64,000 nucleotides of DNA from Cladochytrium replicatum (Eukaryota > Chytridiomycota > Chytridiomycetes > Cladochytriales > Cladochytriaceae), in contig JAHLKD010000077.1 of the NCBI GenBank assembly GCA_025526935.1, positions 229,589-293,588 on the forward strand. Direction: 5' to 3'. The translations under genes and the position numbers were made by a program. Shown here piece by piece: positions 1-11,823 of the stretch (positions are counted from its first letter, which is position 1; every line of letters starts with the position of its first letter). Below the pieces are notes generated by a model, which did no database searches, had not been told where the DNA came from, and was given only the letters and a program-made list of their open reading frames with translations.

Positions 1-2046
1 CGACTTGGGGTTCCAGACTTCGCTGGGAGCACCACATTGACATCATCCTGTTGCTGCACAGTGCCCTCAACACTTGTGAACTCCTGCTCGAGTTCACTTA
101 TGGCCATGAAATCATGCTGACTGCCATCTTTTTGGCTTGAATGATGATCATGATCCTCGACGGATTGATCTCCAATATACGATGTATTCAGAGAGGGTTG
201 ACCCAGGTCCTCTAGTATCTCGTCTTTGGCACCTTGCGGTGTCGTGAAGAACTCGTTTAAAAGCGACTCGGGAAGACTATAACCTTGTTCGCCACCAAAG
301 AATGCTTTGTCTTCTTCAAGTGGGTCTGGAGCTTGCCCACTGGTTTCAATGCCGGCTGGGTTTTGTTGCTCAAGCTCGTCAAATCCGGGGGTAGTAAACT
401 GACCAGGCGGCGCAATAAACTGAGTTGCGTCACCTTGATCGGGATCTGTACTTCCGTTATAAACTTGCGAGTGCAACACAGACTCCCCGTATATCGCAGA
501 TTCAGTTGTATTCTCCGGCGAATCAAATGTTTGGCCAGTTCCATGATCTGCCTCATCTCCTTCCTCGATCGGCCCAGGACTTCCCAGTGGTTGCCGAAAT
601 AACACCTCAGCTTCATCCGAAGCCGATTCAAATCCTCCCTCTGATCCAAAATCACTGAATGCACCTCCCGTAGGATATGCACTATCTCTTGCGGGACGCG
701 CTGATTTGGGGCGGGTGGGATAAGGAGGCCCACCCTGATCGACACCATCGGTACTTCTCTTTGAATTATGCGCCAATTTTTCTAAATTTTGAGCGGATCC
801 AGGACGCAATGGAGTCTGAGGTCCAGAACGTTCCCGTTTTGAGAGTATTGATCGTATCGCCTAAATCGGCACATCTGGATTATCCAGTGTCACTACAAAA
901 CATTTTTTACAACTTGCCTGTCCCGTGTCAGCACCAGCGCTTTTGATCATGGATAGAAGCATCTTTTCTGATGACGTCCAATAAACATTTGGTGCCATAA
1001 TTTGAAGTGTTGTTTCAAAATCTTCATCATCAGTAACTATTCCATCAGATCCAAGTCTTCTCAACAGTGCATATAGCGCTTTTCGAACACCAGTGACATC
1101 GGCCGCTTCAAATGCCCTTCGGGAGGATTCAAATAGTTCACTAACGTCACAATCTAATGATGGTCCTCTTTGCTCCATCCATCCTTGTGTCTGCACAGGG
1201 GGTAACCGAGTCTCCATCACCGCTGAGCTGTTTTCTCTCTTCTCAAATGAGACTGGCAGAGCTCGTATGGTGCTTTCTTCGTCCTCGTACTCATCGGCAC
1301 TTAGATCATCGTGGATGACCTGTTCATCAGCACCGCTCAAGCCCGTTGGCCATTCGTTGCCCTTCTGTACTTCATATTCGTAAAAATTGTACTTTTCAAA
1401 CTGTTTCTGCTGCTTAACACGTCGCTTTGCTTGAAGTATACGGCGATGTGTAGCTATACCTCCAAGCTGAACGGGGGACCGATTTTGCAGCCGAGCAAGT
1501 ATCATTTGGTCAATGCTCATCAGTTTTGCGGGTTTCTCCGAATATAGCAAGGCGGTTTTATACATGGTGATCGGGTACTGGTCCAAAATTGCCTGGTTTG
1601 TATACTTATCCTTGTGGGATGCTTAGAAAACTAAGAGTCATCCACAGATGGCTTACCAGATTCATTCGCTTTAGTTTCTGCGATCTTGGGTTCTTCTCTT
1701 CAGCTAACTGGCGACGTATAGCAACCTAGTTTTTGGGTCAATAACCCTTTTTCGAGAGACGGGGCGTCCCAAGCTGACCTCAATTTGCCTGTCAAGCTCA
1801 ATCTCCTCTCGTTTCTTGAGGATATCCCTCTCATATTGTTGCTTATCCAGCCGAATCTGATCGTACTTAAATGTTTTCGGGTCTACTATTCGACCGGAGC
1901 TATCGATCTTGTAACGGGAATGTGAGTTTGAATATCAACAGGTTACAAGGACCTACCAGTCCCAGTTTCGTTAGATGCTCCCGCATCTTCGGTAGATTAA
2001 AGTAATCGTGAAGATACTCGTCCATCAGTGGCTCGTAAATAGGCAT
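1..2046 (-). CDS. ERICH3-like cilium-associated protein, partial at left edge
   Basis: Spliced gene running off the left end. The exons I can place are 2046-1957, 1907-1779, 1725-1657 and 1592 onward, with GT-AG introns of 51, 53 and 64 bp or so that keep one frame. The first ~75 residues (EPLMDEYLHDYFN, MREHLTKLGL, then SSGRIVDPK and a charged helix KKREEIELDRQIEVAIRRQL) follow the N-terminal layout of animal ERICH3 proteins (a conserved 'DKHL-YF-RRHL-SGLI-GRI' block). The rest is low-complexity and rich in Glu, Asp, Ser and Gly. ERICH3 is linked to cilia in animals, so a flagellar role is inferred. The ATG at 2046 is the first in frame before the conserved block. The frame contains one TAG at 863-861 and stays open on both sides to base 1; a short intron (gtagtg...tttag, about 36 bp) ending on that TAG, or a nonsense mutation, would explain it. 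The family assignment rests on pattern memory only. Confidence 0.6.
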
Positions 2047-2449
2047 GTGCGTAGTGACGAGGTTCACATCGTAGGTCTGTTCCCTCTTAAGCAGGCTGTC
2101 TCGGAGCAAACATGGTTAGTCTACTTGACGAGTATCCGAACCACTCCCACCGTCTTCTTTCTCGCAAATCAGCGACGGCCTGCCTTAGTTTTGCTGACGG
2201 CTTGTAGGCTGCTGTTGGAGGAACGCTTTTTCGTTCCTGTGCGAATGGAATGATCGCATCTTCATCTTGTTCTCCGTCTTTTCAATTTGAGCAACCTCGC
2301 GATAGTCACCTCTGAGTTGGCTTACCCATCACCATTCTCACAACACTTCTATGCTCCGTCATCTTTTTGGTGAACGTTTATTGTTGTTGTAGTGTCAGAT
2401 CATGTCCGATTATCGAACCAATACATCCAATCAAAACATGGAAAGTTGT
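2047..2449. other. intergenic, 5' flank of ERICH3-like gene
   Basis: About 400 bp between two minus-strand genes. No convincing ORF, tRNA or repeat is seen. It should hold the promoter of the ERICH3-like gene and the 3' end of the VOC gene; a further 5' untranslated exon cannot be excluded. Confidence 0.5.
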
Positions 2450-3406
2450 TTACAATTTAGGGTTTGATATCCGCTCGCTTTCGCTAATGAAGGCCACATT
2501 GGTCGAAACTCCAGCAGACTGATCAAGTGTGAAAATCTTCCTTCCTGGTTGGACCGCATCTTTGAGCGTGCGAGCAAAGGATCCCATTGACTTGTGTGAA
2601 TTCACAATGTTGTCGCAAATGAATGTGATGCCCCATAATCGCGCAACATTACCGGTGAATTCTCGAATTTCAGTTGCGACGGCCTGGAAGAACAGAGGAT
2701 GAGGATGGGCTGTTTGACTCAAGTTTTGGTTTACCTCTGCAGCGTCGTCTCCTTTCATAGTTTCCCACGGGCGAAGGGCTGGGTGATTGGGATCATTGCT
2801 CGGGCGGAATCCGGGAAGCGGATAGTCGATCGCGGGCCCAACCAACTCAATGACCACGTCATCGACTTTCATGAACATGTATCTTCGTCCGTTCACATCT
2901 CTCGTCCGTTTCACTTTCCATCCGAGATAACCACAAGCAAATGCGGTACGGTCAACTGCGGGACTGAATACGACAATATGGTCGATGCGAGTAACCCCAT
3001 TTGGATGAGACACAGGATTGCTCGCATACGAACGGTGCTCGGTGTCACGAGGAGACACTAATGCAGTCGCAAGACCATCAATGTTGAAGATCATATCCCC
3101 TCCATGAACGGGACTTGTTTCCCAGCTCCATCCAGCTATTCCCCTCACAATGCGCCCACGATCTCCTAGAAATCAAAAGCCGAATGAGTCCCCCTACTGT
3201 GTGAAAGCCATGGGCGGAGAAATACCGATTGCATTTGGGCCAACCAGGGAAATACGAACTTTTCCGACCGTCACGAATGGATGAATGAGTTCCGGAATGC
3301 GTGAAACGGCAAAGCCAGCACGCTCCCAATCTTCGGCCGTGTCTGCGATCCGAAGTTCCAACAGTCTCTCCGCAGGGAAGGTAGGCCCTTTGTGGGGCTG
3401 CGCCAT
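2450..3406 (-). CDS. two-domain VOC (glyoxalase-like) protein
   Basis: Exons 3406-3226 and 3165-2450 joined across a 60-bp intron; about 298 aa starting MAQPHKGPTFPAERLLELRI. Two vicinal-oxygen-chelate halves are visible. The first has the RLLELRIADTAEDWERAGF and VGKVRISLVGPN strands. The second has the VTRIDHIVVFSPAVDRT start, FMKVDDVVIELVGP, then RLWGITFICDN and a C-terminal AVQPGRKIFTLDQSAGV strand. VOC folds bind a metal and act in glyoxalase, dioxygenase and related reactions; the substrate cannot be read from sequence. The 'LxELRIAD..W...GF' and 'QPGR...AF' pattern is, from memory, like bacterial VOC proteins of ~250 aa, so bacterial ancestry is possible. The single intron argues against contamination. 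Confidence 0.75.
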
Positions 3407-3500
3407 TACTAGCAAATGACAAATCATTGGCCTTTTATCATGTAGTTGGATGAAAGTGCCCAAAAAACATTAAGTGTAGAAAACGTCCGTTCCATCATAA

Positions 3501-4233
3501 TCAATACAGCTTCAAATGCCCAGTAATCTTATCAATTGCAGATTTCGGAGCTGTGTTTGTAGGACAAGACATGTGGTTAGAAGTCCTTTCAACTTGGTAT
3601 CGAAAGATTTACGCTTACCTGGACCAATGGCCAAGACCGTCCTTGTTCCGGCAGCAATTTGTGTCCGGCCAGCATCCTGAATCGACCTGGCCACCAACCC
3701 AGTTGCGCGTGCTTTCTTTTGCATCTCCAACCTAATGCCTCACAAGGTCAGCAAATATAGGCATCAGTTAAACTTCAACCATACATATCCTCCTCAGAGT
3801 CGCACTTCAACGCTATCTTAGCGGCTCCATATGTTTCCCAATGCCGGAGTATTCGCGGTGCCTTTTTCTGCGCTTCAACGTATGCTGCAACAGCAGCATG
3901 TCCACATTGTGCAGCTACTTTTCCTTTCCCCATTTGAATATCGGTTCTCACGACCAGCACCTGCGACTATCGGTTCAGCTCAAACTTAAGTGAAATACTG
4001 AGCGTACTTACCATTTTACATTCTTCGCCTTTGGAAACGGAATCCGTTTTCTTGGTGTCATCTTCGCTTTCAGTTTCATAGTCGTCCGAATCATGTTCTT
4101 TTCTACGTGGTTTCTGTTGATGTGAGCTGATTTTTCTGGAATCGATCACCGAAGGGTTCGTAACGAATCTCGCCAGAATTGCCGTCACCACGACCCCCGC
4201 CAGAAAGAACAGAACTCGCTCCAACCACCCCAT
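3501..4233 (-). CDS. PTH2: peptidyl-tRNA hydrolase 2 (PTRH2/Bit1 type)
   Basis: Four exons (4233-4012, 3960-3785, 3731-3619, 3550-3501) give 186 aa with all phases consistent. Residues ~5-24 (VLFFLAGVVVTAILARFV) form one membrane helix, as in PTRH2 proteins anchored in the mitochondrial outer membrane; then an acidic linker; then the PTH2 domain with MGKGKVAAQCGHAA, GLVARSIQDAGRTQIAAG, TVLAIGP and the C-terminal GHLKLY. The enzyme releases tRNA from prematurely dropped peptidyl-tRNAs; animal homologues also act in cell-adhesion-dependent survival. Full length with all the core motifs I know for the family. Upstream neighbour on the same strand is an unrelated acidic protein, 117 bp away. Confidence 0.93.
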
Positions 4234-4350
4234 TTACAGTTCACAAGCCACAGCGATTCTTGTGAACACAAAGCCCTTTTAATTCCAATTAAAAATGCCT
4301 TAATCAACCTGCAATGATTTCTAGATTTTTTTGAGCTTGTTGAATCATTT

Positions 4351-5445
4351 TCATAAACGGTCGGCCTGACCAGTTCGTCCTCGAACGTAACGACCTCCTG
4401 GAGCTGATCTCGGACGCTCAATGTAGTATTCGGGCGATGAACCAGTCTGGTCAGAACTCTCATAAAAAGGTTCTTCGAGACCGGGCGATGACTCTTCTCC
4501 GAAGTCAGCAAAAGCGTCTCGATTACGATTTCCAATATCGCGGAGAACCAAGTAAGGTTGGACAGAGCTGTTCATGATTCGCAGTAAGGAGTACATTGTG
4601 TCTTCAAGCTCTGTGGAGCTGTCCTCAGTTGCTTGTCGTCCAGGTGGCCGCCAAAACTCACCAAGGGCGATATTTTGCATAACATTTTCAGCGTCATCAC
4701 GAAATCGCTGAGCTCGATCTTCGAGAACTTCCAATTCTAAAGCTGTCTGTTCGAGACTCATGGCCAGACGCTGGTTACCTCCACTGCTGGGATAACGCAC
4801 CAGAACATCCCGGTGTTCTGCGTTGGGCAAGTTCGGCGAGTAAACCGCTTCAGTTCGGCGATTGTCGAGAGTCGCTCTGTTGGAACGAACTATTTCTGCC
4901 CAAGTGCCTTGATGTCGCCGCCGTGTCCTCGCCACTCGTGCAGCATCGTCCAAGGTCGAAGACCAACCTGAAATCGGCTGATTTTCTTCATCCTCGTCGG
5001 AATGCACATCGTACCAAGCACCAAGGTTGAAGATTCTTGCGATATCCTCTTGGGATCGAGGTCTCCAGAAAGTAGACCCGGCTTGTCCGAAAGTGAAGCT
5101 GTCATCGTCACCGGCTCTATTGCTGCCCTCGCCGATGCGCCGAGGAATTTCGAAGAGATCTCTTTCCAAGTCATCAAGGGTTCCCCACTTGTTTACTTGT
5201 TAGTCTCTCACGCTTAAACTTTTGTGTAAATCTGCACATACCAAGCAATTTATGAGAGCTTCCTTCGCGGTAGTGCCGGGTATCGCAAAGAGAAGCTCGA
5301 AAAAGCTCTTCAGGTCATTCCCAGACAACTCTCTTCTTATTCTCGAAACGAGGTGCCCAGGTGAAAGAGGTATATCAAGATCATCCGCCGGTGCCGGGGA
5401 CAGGCAGGAGGGGGGTGCTGAGCTTGGCCGGAATGGAATGCCCAT
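4351..5445 (-). CDS. hypothetical acidic protein
   Basis: Exons 5445-5242 and 5187-4351 (54-bp intron, phase 0), about 346 aa. The ATG at 5445 (MGIPFRPSSAPP) is the only in-frame ATG after an upstream in-frame stop. The N-terminal ~100 residues look folded (HLVSRIRRELSGND, FFELLFAIPGTTAKEALINC, LWGTLDDLERDLFEI). The middle carries an acidic DVHSDEDEENQ patch and a helical LEVLEDRAQRFRDDAENVMQ segment. The tail is Ser/Glu/Arg-rich and ends in GGRYVRGRTGQADRL. I do not recognise the family, and no catalytic motif, signal peptide or membrane segment is evident. It is divergent from PARN with 92 bp between start codons. Confidence 0.7.
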
Positions 5446-5537
5446 GAGTGGTGTGATCCATTCTGGCTCATCTGTGATAAAGTATTTTGTGATCCTCGAC
5501 TTTTCCAAAAATACTCCCCTTGCGCCACATTATCAAC
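5446..5537. promoter_or_regulatory. bidirectional promoter region
   Basis: Only 92 bp separate the divergent start codons of the acidic orphan gene (minus) and PARN (plus), so both core promoters must overlap here or extend into the coding regions. I see no clear TATA box. Confidence 0.5.
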
Positions 5538-7941
5538 ATGGAGGTGCTGAAAGACAATTTCGAGGGGCTGTTGCCAGCCATTCAGGAGGCAATCAACGGC
5601 TGCGATCTGATTGCTATAGATACAGAGCTCACCGGTATTTTGCCTGGTGCGTCGATGGTTTTGAAACTAATTTCGATTTGAAAACAAGGTTTACATCCGG
5701 ATGCCAAACAACAGCTCGACTACTTTGATACTCATCAGGAAAGATATACAAAGGTCAGGGAGTCGGCAAGAAAGTTCTTGATTGTGCAGCTTGGAGTCTG
5801 CCCTTTCACATGGGACGCTCAAACGCAGAAGTACATTGCACGACCTTTCAATTTCTACTTATTTCCATCGGTGGGGACGTCGCGAAATGTGCCGGACAAA
5901 TCTTTTCTTTGCCAAGCATCCAGTTTAGAGTTTCTGTTCTCTCACGGTTTTGACTTCAATAAATGGATCGGGAAAGGTAAGATTCAACTTTCACCTCGAA
6001 CTAGTATGATTCTCACTGTACATGCAAAGGAATTCCGTATATGAACCGGAAAGATGAAGAGAACGCAAGAATTCGGATAGAGAATCAAGCAAACATTGTC
6101 CGGGACGACATACCGATCGATGATAAGAACCGCCCTTTCATCGAGGATTTTAAGTATGGCTCCAGTAATTTAATGTGGTCTGCCCGGTTACTTATGTATA
6201 TTATCAGGGAAAAGGTGACAAACTGGATGCAAAACTCTGCCGACAGAACATTGTTTGTTCAAGCTGGAAATGGATACTTGAGACGATTGGTTCACCAAGA
6301 GATCAGAAAAATGTAAGTAATGCAATCCCTGGGGCGGGATTTTGTTCTTATAGAATTGAAGGTACAATGGATTTGTTGCTACTGACGGTAATTCGAACGG
6401 TGTTGAACTCACTCGACTTACGGAAGAGGAGAAGCGAGAACGTGCTGGCGATAAAGGTGCACAGTCGCAAGTGAGCAACCATTAAGGAATTCAAATACTG
6501 GTTTCCTTATTTTTAATTTCAGAAAGACCTTTCAGCAGTAGTGGGGCTCCGAAAAGTTTTCGATATGATCGGAGCGTCAAAGAAGCCGATTTGTGGGCAC
6601 AATATGCTGCTTGGTATACGAATTTCAGGTCAACAATGCTTCCGCAGTCTCACTTTCATGTCAGACGTTTGCCAGATATTCCAGCAGTTTTACGGCGAGC
6701 TTCCGGAAAGATATGAAGATTTCAAACGAATTGTTCACACAGAGTGGCCTTGGTAGGATACGAAACCAAACTATATTCAGCTCTAACCCGTAGCAAAGTG
6801 TTTTCGACACGAAGAAGTTGTCAATGGCTACTACCCAACTTCAGGCATCGTTTATGGGATCACTTATGGTGGAAAAAAAATTCTGAAACTCGCATTTCCA
6901 GAGTCTTATCACCAGTTCGGTACTCGCGGATTTGTTTGGACGAGTCAAGTTAGGACCATTTATGTTCCCGAACTTTGGTATGATATATGAGCTACATATC
7001 CACAATGGAAATAGCTGATCTTCTCTTTATTGTTAGAGCTCCACGCAGAATTCAGAGAATATGAAGAAAACACTTCTCGCTTCCACGAAGCCGGCTTTGA
7101 CTCGTATTGCACTGGTGTTGCTTTCCTGCGAATGGCCGGTCTTGCTACGCAGGCGATCAGCAGTAGAAGACTCGATTTTTCAAACCCAACAATCTCTGAT
7201 TACGAGAATAAGCTATATTTAATGCGATCGGACATCCCGTTCTTTAACTTGGGTGGCCATGAGAGTGAGCCAACCAGTTGTATCAACGTCTACATATCCT
7301 GATGTTGTCTTCTTTTCTATTTAGCAATGGTACCTCGTTCGGACGTTTACTACATCTACGATTTCCCGAACAAATGGCGCACTAACGACATTTTAGAAAA
7401 TCTGCAGAAGCTTGTTGGGCCATTACAAGTTCGCTGGATCGATTCAACTTCTTGTTTCGTTATTGTGCAGGAGTGGAAACGGCTCATTCGATACGTTCTT
7501 CAATGCAGGTCATTTGAAAGGGCTGTTGATGAGTTGGATGAACATTCGATGATCCAGAACCAGACTCCAAGAGGTTTCGTCGCCTTTTGCGACGAGGAGG
7601 CAGCAGACGGCCAGGAAGCCGTTGATGAGGATGAAGACGTAGAGGATGGTGAGCTTGACACGGATGAAGCAGCACTTGACGTCGATCCTGTTTTCTATTG
7701 CATGGAAGGAAGAGATGGTTCGCCGGGGATCCCGATCAATATGTTTAACGGGGCTCCCATGTGGCGAATTAAGACGTACCAGGATTACGCCAAATTCAAA
7801 GAAGCTCTGGAGACTGAGAAGGCTTCGGGAACAACATCGGCAGCCAAAAGGAGCCAAAACGAGCGCGGTGAACAGCACGAAAGTTTGCCTGGTAATGAAT
7901 GTGATGAAAAGCACGCAATCGCCTGGTGTAGCTGCTTTTGA
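5538..7941 (+). CDS. PARN: poly(A)-specific ribonuclease PARN
   Basis: DEDD-family 3' exonuclease that shortens poly(A) tails. Exons that join in frame: 5538-5634, 5689-5976, 6030-6312, 6362-6470, 6523-6613, 6665-6752 and from 6799 on; the last exon starts at about 7322. The four acidic catalytic positions are visible: Asp and Glu in IAIDTELTG, Asp in CGHNMLLD, and Asp in FHEAGFDSYCTG, with the preceding His. An RRM-like part follows (VYYIYDFPNKW, VRWIDSTSCFVIV), then an acidic tail (EDEDVEDGELDTDE). Near 6868-6900 the frame shows one TGA that needs a very short (about 33 bp) intron or is a lesion. PARN is absent from budding yeast but known in other eukaryotes, including some fungi. Family call is firm; middle exon edges less so. 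Confidence 0.9.
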
Positions 7942-8338
7942 GTTTGCATTCTTCAAATCCCCCTTTTCCTTCCTTCGACCCTTCCTCGTCCATCTACCAT
8001 TTGATCCTCAAATCAGGAGACCTTGCAATGATTCAAGGATGATTCCAGATGTTTGCCGTCGCACAACAATGACAAAGCTGCCTTTTTGCTTAGTTTCACT
8101 GAGCGGAGAATAGCAACCCCTTTTTAGTTTGTGCCATATTGCGTTGTATCCGACATCAAAGAATATACCTGCTCGGCATCATGCTCTCCCCGACCCATTT
8201 GCAGAGGCTACTACTAAATATCCTTTTTCTTGCCTTCTTTCAGATCGTCTTGTAGTTCGACCAACTCCGACGAAGTTCCAGCCATCGCCTGCCTCTCGTG
8301 AAGCAGGGGGTCGTACCACCAATCCTTCAGACTTGACC
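7942..8338. other. intergenic, PARN 3' flank
   Basis: About 400 bp between PARN and the next ORF. The frame of the downstream ORF is open back to 8129 but has no ATG before 8339. Nothing else recognisable. Confidence 0.45.
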
Positions 8339-8821
8339 ATGGAGAGGCCCTCTCTTAGGACCGAGAAACGTCCGAGAGATACCGAAGACGGTATCGAACC
8401 TATGTCGATGAAGAGATCTCGTATTGGGGACGAAGAAGATGGGACGGACGACGATGATGATGGGGGTGGACCTAGCACGACAAGCAAGGGCGTGGTAAAA
8501 AGGAAACACATGAGGTTCGATGCAGATGGCGAGCTTGCAGAAGAAGAGGTTAACGAAATTGAGTACGATCTTGACGAGGAACGGAAGGAAAGACGAAGGC
8601 GGCATCGAGAGCGTCGAGAAAATGATTCATCTAATCGCGGTCATGTTGATGAAAGCGAAGGAGGACAGTTGGATGGGGAGGACGAATCGGAGGACGGAAA
8701 CAAAGAAACGAAAATGCCAGAGTCTGGTGTTGGAATTACGGACATATTTAAGTGGTTTTGGGGCTCGCAGTCTCGGCCCAGAAATATGCGAGGGAGCTTC
8801 CCAAGCAGATTTCAGGGGTAG
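8339..8821 (+). CDS. hypothetical highly charged protein
   Basis: About 160 aa from the ATG at 8339 (MERPSLRTEKRPRDTEDG). Strongly charged: a basic MKRSRIG patch, an acidic GDEEDGTDDDDDGGG run, KRKHMRF, then an Arg/Glu block (ERKERRRRHRERRE) and an acidic GEDESEDGN tail. The look is that of a nuclear disordered protein, but no family is recognised. A possible intron (gttgga...cccag, 53 bp, from about 8728) would replace the C-terminus by an amphipathic stretch (KYARELPKQISGVAQFANN), so the 3' end is uncertain. Confidence 0.5.
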   Translation: MERPSLRTEKRPRDTEDGIEPMSMKRSRIGDEEDGTDDDDDGGGPSTTSKGVVKRKHMRFDADGELAEEEVNEIEYDLDEERKERRRRHRERRENDSSNRGHVDESEGGQLDGEDESEDGNKETKMPESGVGITDIFKWFWGSQSRPRNMRGSFPSRFQG

Positions 8822-9097
8822 CGCAATTTGCAAACAACATTAGGAAACGTGTGCTATTTTTTAAATCAAGCTTCAAAACTGAACATTGTGCGCTTCAATA
8901 AGCCGATCCTCGTGATTTTGCGTGGCGTTCAGCGGGTGAGAATTTTGCCGCCCATCCTGCTGCGAGTCCACAGGGGCTGAACACACAAGGAGGAGTGTTA
9001 TTTGAATACGAAACACTGGAGGTAAGCAACCAAACTGTCTTTCTTAACGTTTTGTTACTTACCCTGAGATTTCGGGAAGGTCTCAGCACAATTCAAC

Positions 9098-11665
9098 ATG
9101 CCGGACACGTCGGATTCCGACGGAGACCTTGAAGACTCTCCCAGGAATTCGAAGGACAAGAACAAGCGAAAGAGAATTACACAGGCGTGTGATGCTTGCA
9201 ACAAAAAGGTAAGTTCCGCCGACCCTGCTCCCGCGACCCGGAATCCAATTAACCGATGCTTTCCCACCATTCAATTCCAACCAACCTTGGCGACCAAAAG
9301 AAAGTGAAATGTGATGGTGGAAAACCAACATGTGGACATTGCTCGAGGATTGGTCAAGCGTGCTCTTACTCCCGCGGTGCAAAAAAGCGAGGGCCGCGAG
9401 CCGGCTACATTGAGACTTTGGAGAACCGCCTAAAAGAGATGGAGTTGCTGCTGAATGCACGCCAGATATCTACAGGCGAGAGTATCGCTTCCTCAGACGA
9501 TGCAGATATCGCAGCTGCCAGGTTAACCGCGCTTCGAAGGCGCCAAGTTTCCAGCACGCCCACTGCGAGTGCGACGGGGATACCAGATTTTGATGTAAAC
9601 GGAACGGGGAAGCAGGCAGGATTTGGCATGGATGAAGCTACCCCGCCTATCAGCTCTGCAGCTTTTGGGGCAGACGGTTCGAGCTCATCGCCAGCTTTGC
9701 CTCAGGAAGTGCTTGACGATCTGATTACTTTGTTCTACGAATATTGCGATCCGTTCTTCCCACTCCTAAACCAGCACAATTTCAGGAAAAAAATTCGGCT
9801 GCACTCCCCTCTTCTCCTGAACGCAATCTACGCTCTGTCTGCTCGCTTCTCGACACATCCCTTGGTCCTGACCAAACCTGACCAGCCTTTCGCAAGTGGT
9901 GATGTATTTTACATGCGAGCGAGGGAGCTTGTTGACCATTACATGGACTCCCCAAGCCAATCCACAGTTACCTCACTTGTTATGCTGGCAACATATGCGG
10001 CGGGTTCTGGGAGAGGTGTGGTTGATATCCAGAACATACTATTTCCACAGTTTTTTATTTGAGTCTCTTCAGGTTCTGCAGCATGGATGTATTCCGGAAT
10101 GGCAATCCGAATGGCACAAGAGCTGAAGCTGAACGTCGAACCAGAATTTGAAGAATCGTCGAGCAGCCGGCACCGGACTGATTCTCTGGAGATGGAAGAG
10201 CGGCGAAGGCTATGGTGGTGCTGCTACATCCTCGATAGATATGCCGGGGCCGCAGCGGACAGATCCATGATTATCAACGAAAAGGACTGCAGGGTTTATC
10301 TGCCATGCCCGGAAGACGTGTTTCAAGCGCTTGTTGACGATGAAGAGGCCGAACAGCGTGATCAGCCGAGTGCTACTGCAGCCGCCTTTGCCCACAACGA
10401 ATCTTTCCAAATCGCTGTTCTTACTTCGACAAACATGTTTACACCGGGGATGCCGCATCAGAACTCGACTGGGTATTATATACTGCTCACAAAAATTTTC
10501 GGAAAAATCGTAGAGTACTCCAATCAGCACAAGATGATGAGTCCGCGCAATGGCCATCAGCAGGTTACGGATGGACATAGAGCACAGGCCGTTGCACAAG
10601 GGCGAAGTTTCCCGGCACCTCTGGATGCGGACTACCAGTTATCCGTACTTGATGCTTCGCTTCGAGATTGGATGTCTTCCCTTCCTGACTACATTCGGAA
10701 TGTGGACGATGAATTCACGGTGAATCATAACCCCGATTCAAGTGCCGCATGGATCCCGCCATATCTTCATATTTATTATCACACCTGCGTTATCCTTCTT
10801 CATCGACCAAAGATGATGGGACTGATTCGGGACACGCCGGAACAAGTTCGTTACTCATCGTGCTTCAAAGCGTGTCGCAGTGCCGCTTCAGAAATTTGCA
10901 ACCTTATCGAGAAAGTCATGAAGTCGAATCCGAACTGGAACTACATATGCCCATTTGTGGCATTCTGTATATTCCAGAGTGGGTTGATCCATGTCATGTC
11001 GGCGCAAATGGTTGAAGACGACTCGAGCTCTATTTCACGTTCAAAAGTTGAGATTCACGTTCGAGCTCTCGGTGCTATTGCACGATACTGGTTCATGGCA
11101 GGGAGGTTACACTCCGTCTTGGCATCTTTAATTGAGACAATGCGATCCGATCTTTCGGCAGCAAGGCTTCCTGGGCGCCCTGAGCTCACTGTTCCGACCC
11201 AAGCACCACCAGTTACGACGACTTCTCACTCGTTTATGAACACAGCAGTGCTACGGTACAACTCCATGGACGGAGGAGACCTTGCTCGCCCTGAGCCTAC
11301 TGAACCTAGCAGGATGGTGATGGAAACTGCGTCACCAGGCGTCGCAGTAGTTGGAGGTGTTCCATCGTGGGGCCCCTTTAGAGACAAGTTCCTGTCATCA
11401 GCGATGATCGGTGACGCCTCTGCAGGAATTCCGATGGCCGGTGGGCTGCAGCACCAGCAGTCGAACGTTCGTGGAATACCTCCCCTTTCTTCTTTCGTGC
11501 TTCACCCGCAAACCACGCCCTCTGGTACCGGCACAATGGGAGCACCGTTATCAATGAATGGGGTATGTAACGGCTTTATGAATCTGTTGATTCCTACTCA
11601 CGATATTCATTCAGGATAATTGGGCGTCATTCAATGGGCAAGAGAGTGGTTGGAAGGGTTACTGA
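9098..11665 (+). CDS. Zn2Cys6 fungal transcription factor
   Basis: Exons 9098-9208, 9301-10015, 10073-11562 and 11615-11665 give 788 aa. The zinc cluster has the exact spacing C-X2-C-X6-C-X6-C-X2-C-X6-C (residues ~31-58), split by the first intron within the Lys run. A basic linker (RGAKKRGPRAGYIE) and a short coiled coil (LENRLKEMELLL) follow, as in Gal4-type dimers. The middle contains the fungal_trans domain (YCDPFFPLLNQHNF, AAWMYSGMAIRMAQELKL, RRRLWWCCYILDRYAG). The C-terminus is Ser/Pro/Thr/Gly-rich, possibly activating. It binds DNA as a nuclear regulator; targets cannot be told from sequence, and neighbours give no pathway hint. Confidence 0.92.
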
Positions 11666-11823
11666 ATGAACATTGCACTTCCTTGTTAATTCTTGGTTGC
11701 CTTCCCTTTGTCTTGCATTTGCTTTCCGTGTTTATCTTTTCAGTGTGTATTCAAATCTTCCGTAATACTAATTTCCCACGGTGGTAGTCCTCCTTTTCTG
11801 ATGGTGGCTGGCTGGTGACTGCA

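Noticed and set aside
257-748. 163-codon minus-strand frame
   Set aside because: Shadow of the acidic ERICH3-like frame, which is open through the same bases in another phase and continues to the edge.
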